A stretch of 40,110 nt of DNA from positions 143,831 through 183,940 of the forward strand of contig NZ_JALLPO010000016.1 of NCBI RefSeq assembly GCF_023276435.1. The letters run 5' to 3'. The translations under genes and the position numbers were made by a program. Under the pieces are notes generated by a model, which ran no database searches, was not told the DNA's origin, and worked only from the letters and a program-made list of their open reading frames with translations. How positions within the stretch are numbered: the first letter of the stretch is position 1; each line of letters opens with the position of its first letter. Shown piece by piece: positions 39,730-40,110 of this stretch. Source of the stretch: Sphaerisporangium perillae (lineage in GTDB: Bacteria > Actinomycetota > Actinomycetes > Streptosporangiales > Streptosporangiaceae).

Positions 39730-40110
39730 ATGAATAGCGGAGCGTCCTTCAGGCAGGCACTGTCCGAGCGTGTGATCGTCGCGGACGGTGCCATGGGGAC
39801 GATGTTGCAGGCCTATGACCCGACTCTTGATGATTTCGATGGTCATGAGGGTTGCAATGAGGTGCTGAATGTTACTCGGCCGGACATTGTTCGGGGGGTG
39901 CATGACGCGTATTTCGCGGTTGGTGTTGATTGTGTGGAGACCAACACGTTCGGGGCGAATCTGGCGGCGTTGGCGGAGTATGGGATCGCTGATCGGGTTT
40001 TTGAGTTGTCGGTCGCGGGGGCGCGGCTGGCGCGGGAGTCGGCGGATGGGTGGTCGCGGGGGGATGGTCGGCCGCGGTTCGTGCTGGGGTCGATGGGGCC
40101 GGGGACCAAG
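39730..40110 (+). CDS. metH: Cobalamin-dependent methionine synthase, N-terminal part (runs off window)
   Basis: The first 127 codons of a much longer gene are present. The homocysteine-binding domain starts at VIVADGAMGTMLQAYDPTL and continues with GCNEVLNVTRPDIVRGVHDA and VETNTFGANLAALAEYG, all classic MetH features; a full MetH has about 1150-1230 residues. The enzyme methylates homocysteine from methyl-tetrahydrofolate through cobalamin. From about 39815 codon usage changes visibly towards T- and G-ending codons (GAT, GGT, GTT, GTG, GCG) compared with the C-ending bias of the neighbours. Confidence 0.95.
   Translation, partial: MNSGASFRQALSERVIVADGAMGTMLQAYDPTLDDFDGHEGCNEVLNVTRPDIVRGVHDAYFAVGVDCVETNTFGANLAALAEYGIADRVFELSVAGARLARESADGWSRGDGRPRFVLGSMGPGTK

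Overview
The window is about 40 kb of very GC-rich DNA from a filamentous actinomycete. Three things support this: a mycothiol ligase gene (mshC), strong C/G bias at third codon positions, and several leaderless promoters with a TANNNT hexamer 6-7 nt before the start codon. Gene content and order fit the Streptosporangiales/Streptomycetales, but this placement is inference.

Layout. 1-3 kb: sugar ABC transporter ATPase and permease (mmsA, mmsB). 3.1-5.2 kb: molybdenum cofactor genes (moaA, mobA, a DUF6457 gene). 5.2-6.2 kb: a minus-strand RNA with three hairpins whose loops all carry CCCCCGU, resembling the actinobacterial 6C RNA, next to a DUF3099 gene and a dodecin. 6.2-9.1 kb: tldD-tldE protease pair. 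9.1-10.6 kb: fabG-fabI. 10.6-12.7 kb: a secreted, membrane-anchored protein and an aldo/keto reductase. 12.9-19.9 kb: a conserved actinobacterial block (uppP, histidine phosphatase, DUF3090, SCO1664-family, then an NRDE protein, a kinase-like receptor and mshC). 19.9-26.9 kb: a minus-strand gas vesicle cluster in the order gvpY-Z-A-F-G-O-J-(new small ORF)-L-S-K. 27.2 kb: peptide deformylase. 27.9-37.7 kb: nitrate assimilation, namely the NarK transporter, nitrate reductase (nasC), an FAD/[2Fe-2S] electron-transfer protein, nirB, nirD, a HemD-winged-helix protein and a sirohydrochlorin chelatase. 37.7 kb: a TetR-like protein without its DNA-binding domain. 38.6 kb to the end: a PAC2 gene and the start of metH.

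How it fits together. From narK to the chelatase the genes form a pathway: nitrate uptake, nitrate to nitrite, nitrite to ammonium, and part of the siroheme synthesis NirB needs. The moa/mob genes 25 kb away make the molybdenum cofactor that nasC needs. The uppP-to-mshC block and the PAC2-metH pair lie close together in many actinobacterial genomes. Here about 18.8 kb of gas vesicle, deformylase and nitrate genes lie between mshC and PAC2.

Most unusual content: (i) several gas vesicle accessory proteins carry long repetitive, probably disordered segments, including a nearly 120-residue proline repeat on GvpK, a Ser/Thr/Gly repeat inside GvpL and charged tails on GvpY and GvpZ; (ii) a Thr/Pro-rich 78-codon ORF is fitted between gvpJ and gvpL with overlaps at both ends; (iii) a decayed IS200/IS605 tnpB 3' end with a recognisable omega-RNA 3' scaffold lies between gvpZ and gvpA, and its guide position reads into the gvpZ stop region; (iv) the three-hairpin C-loop RNA.
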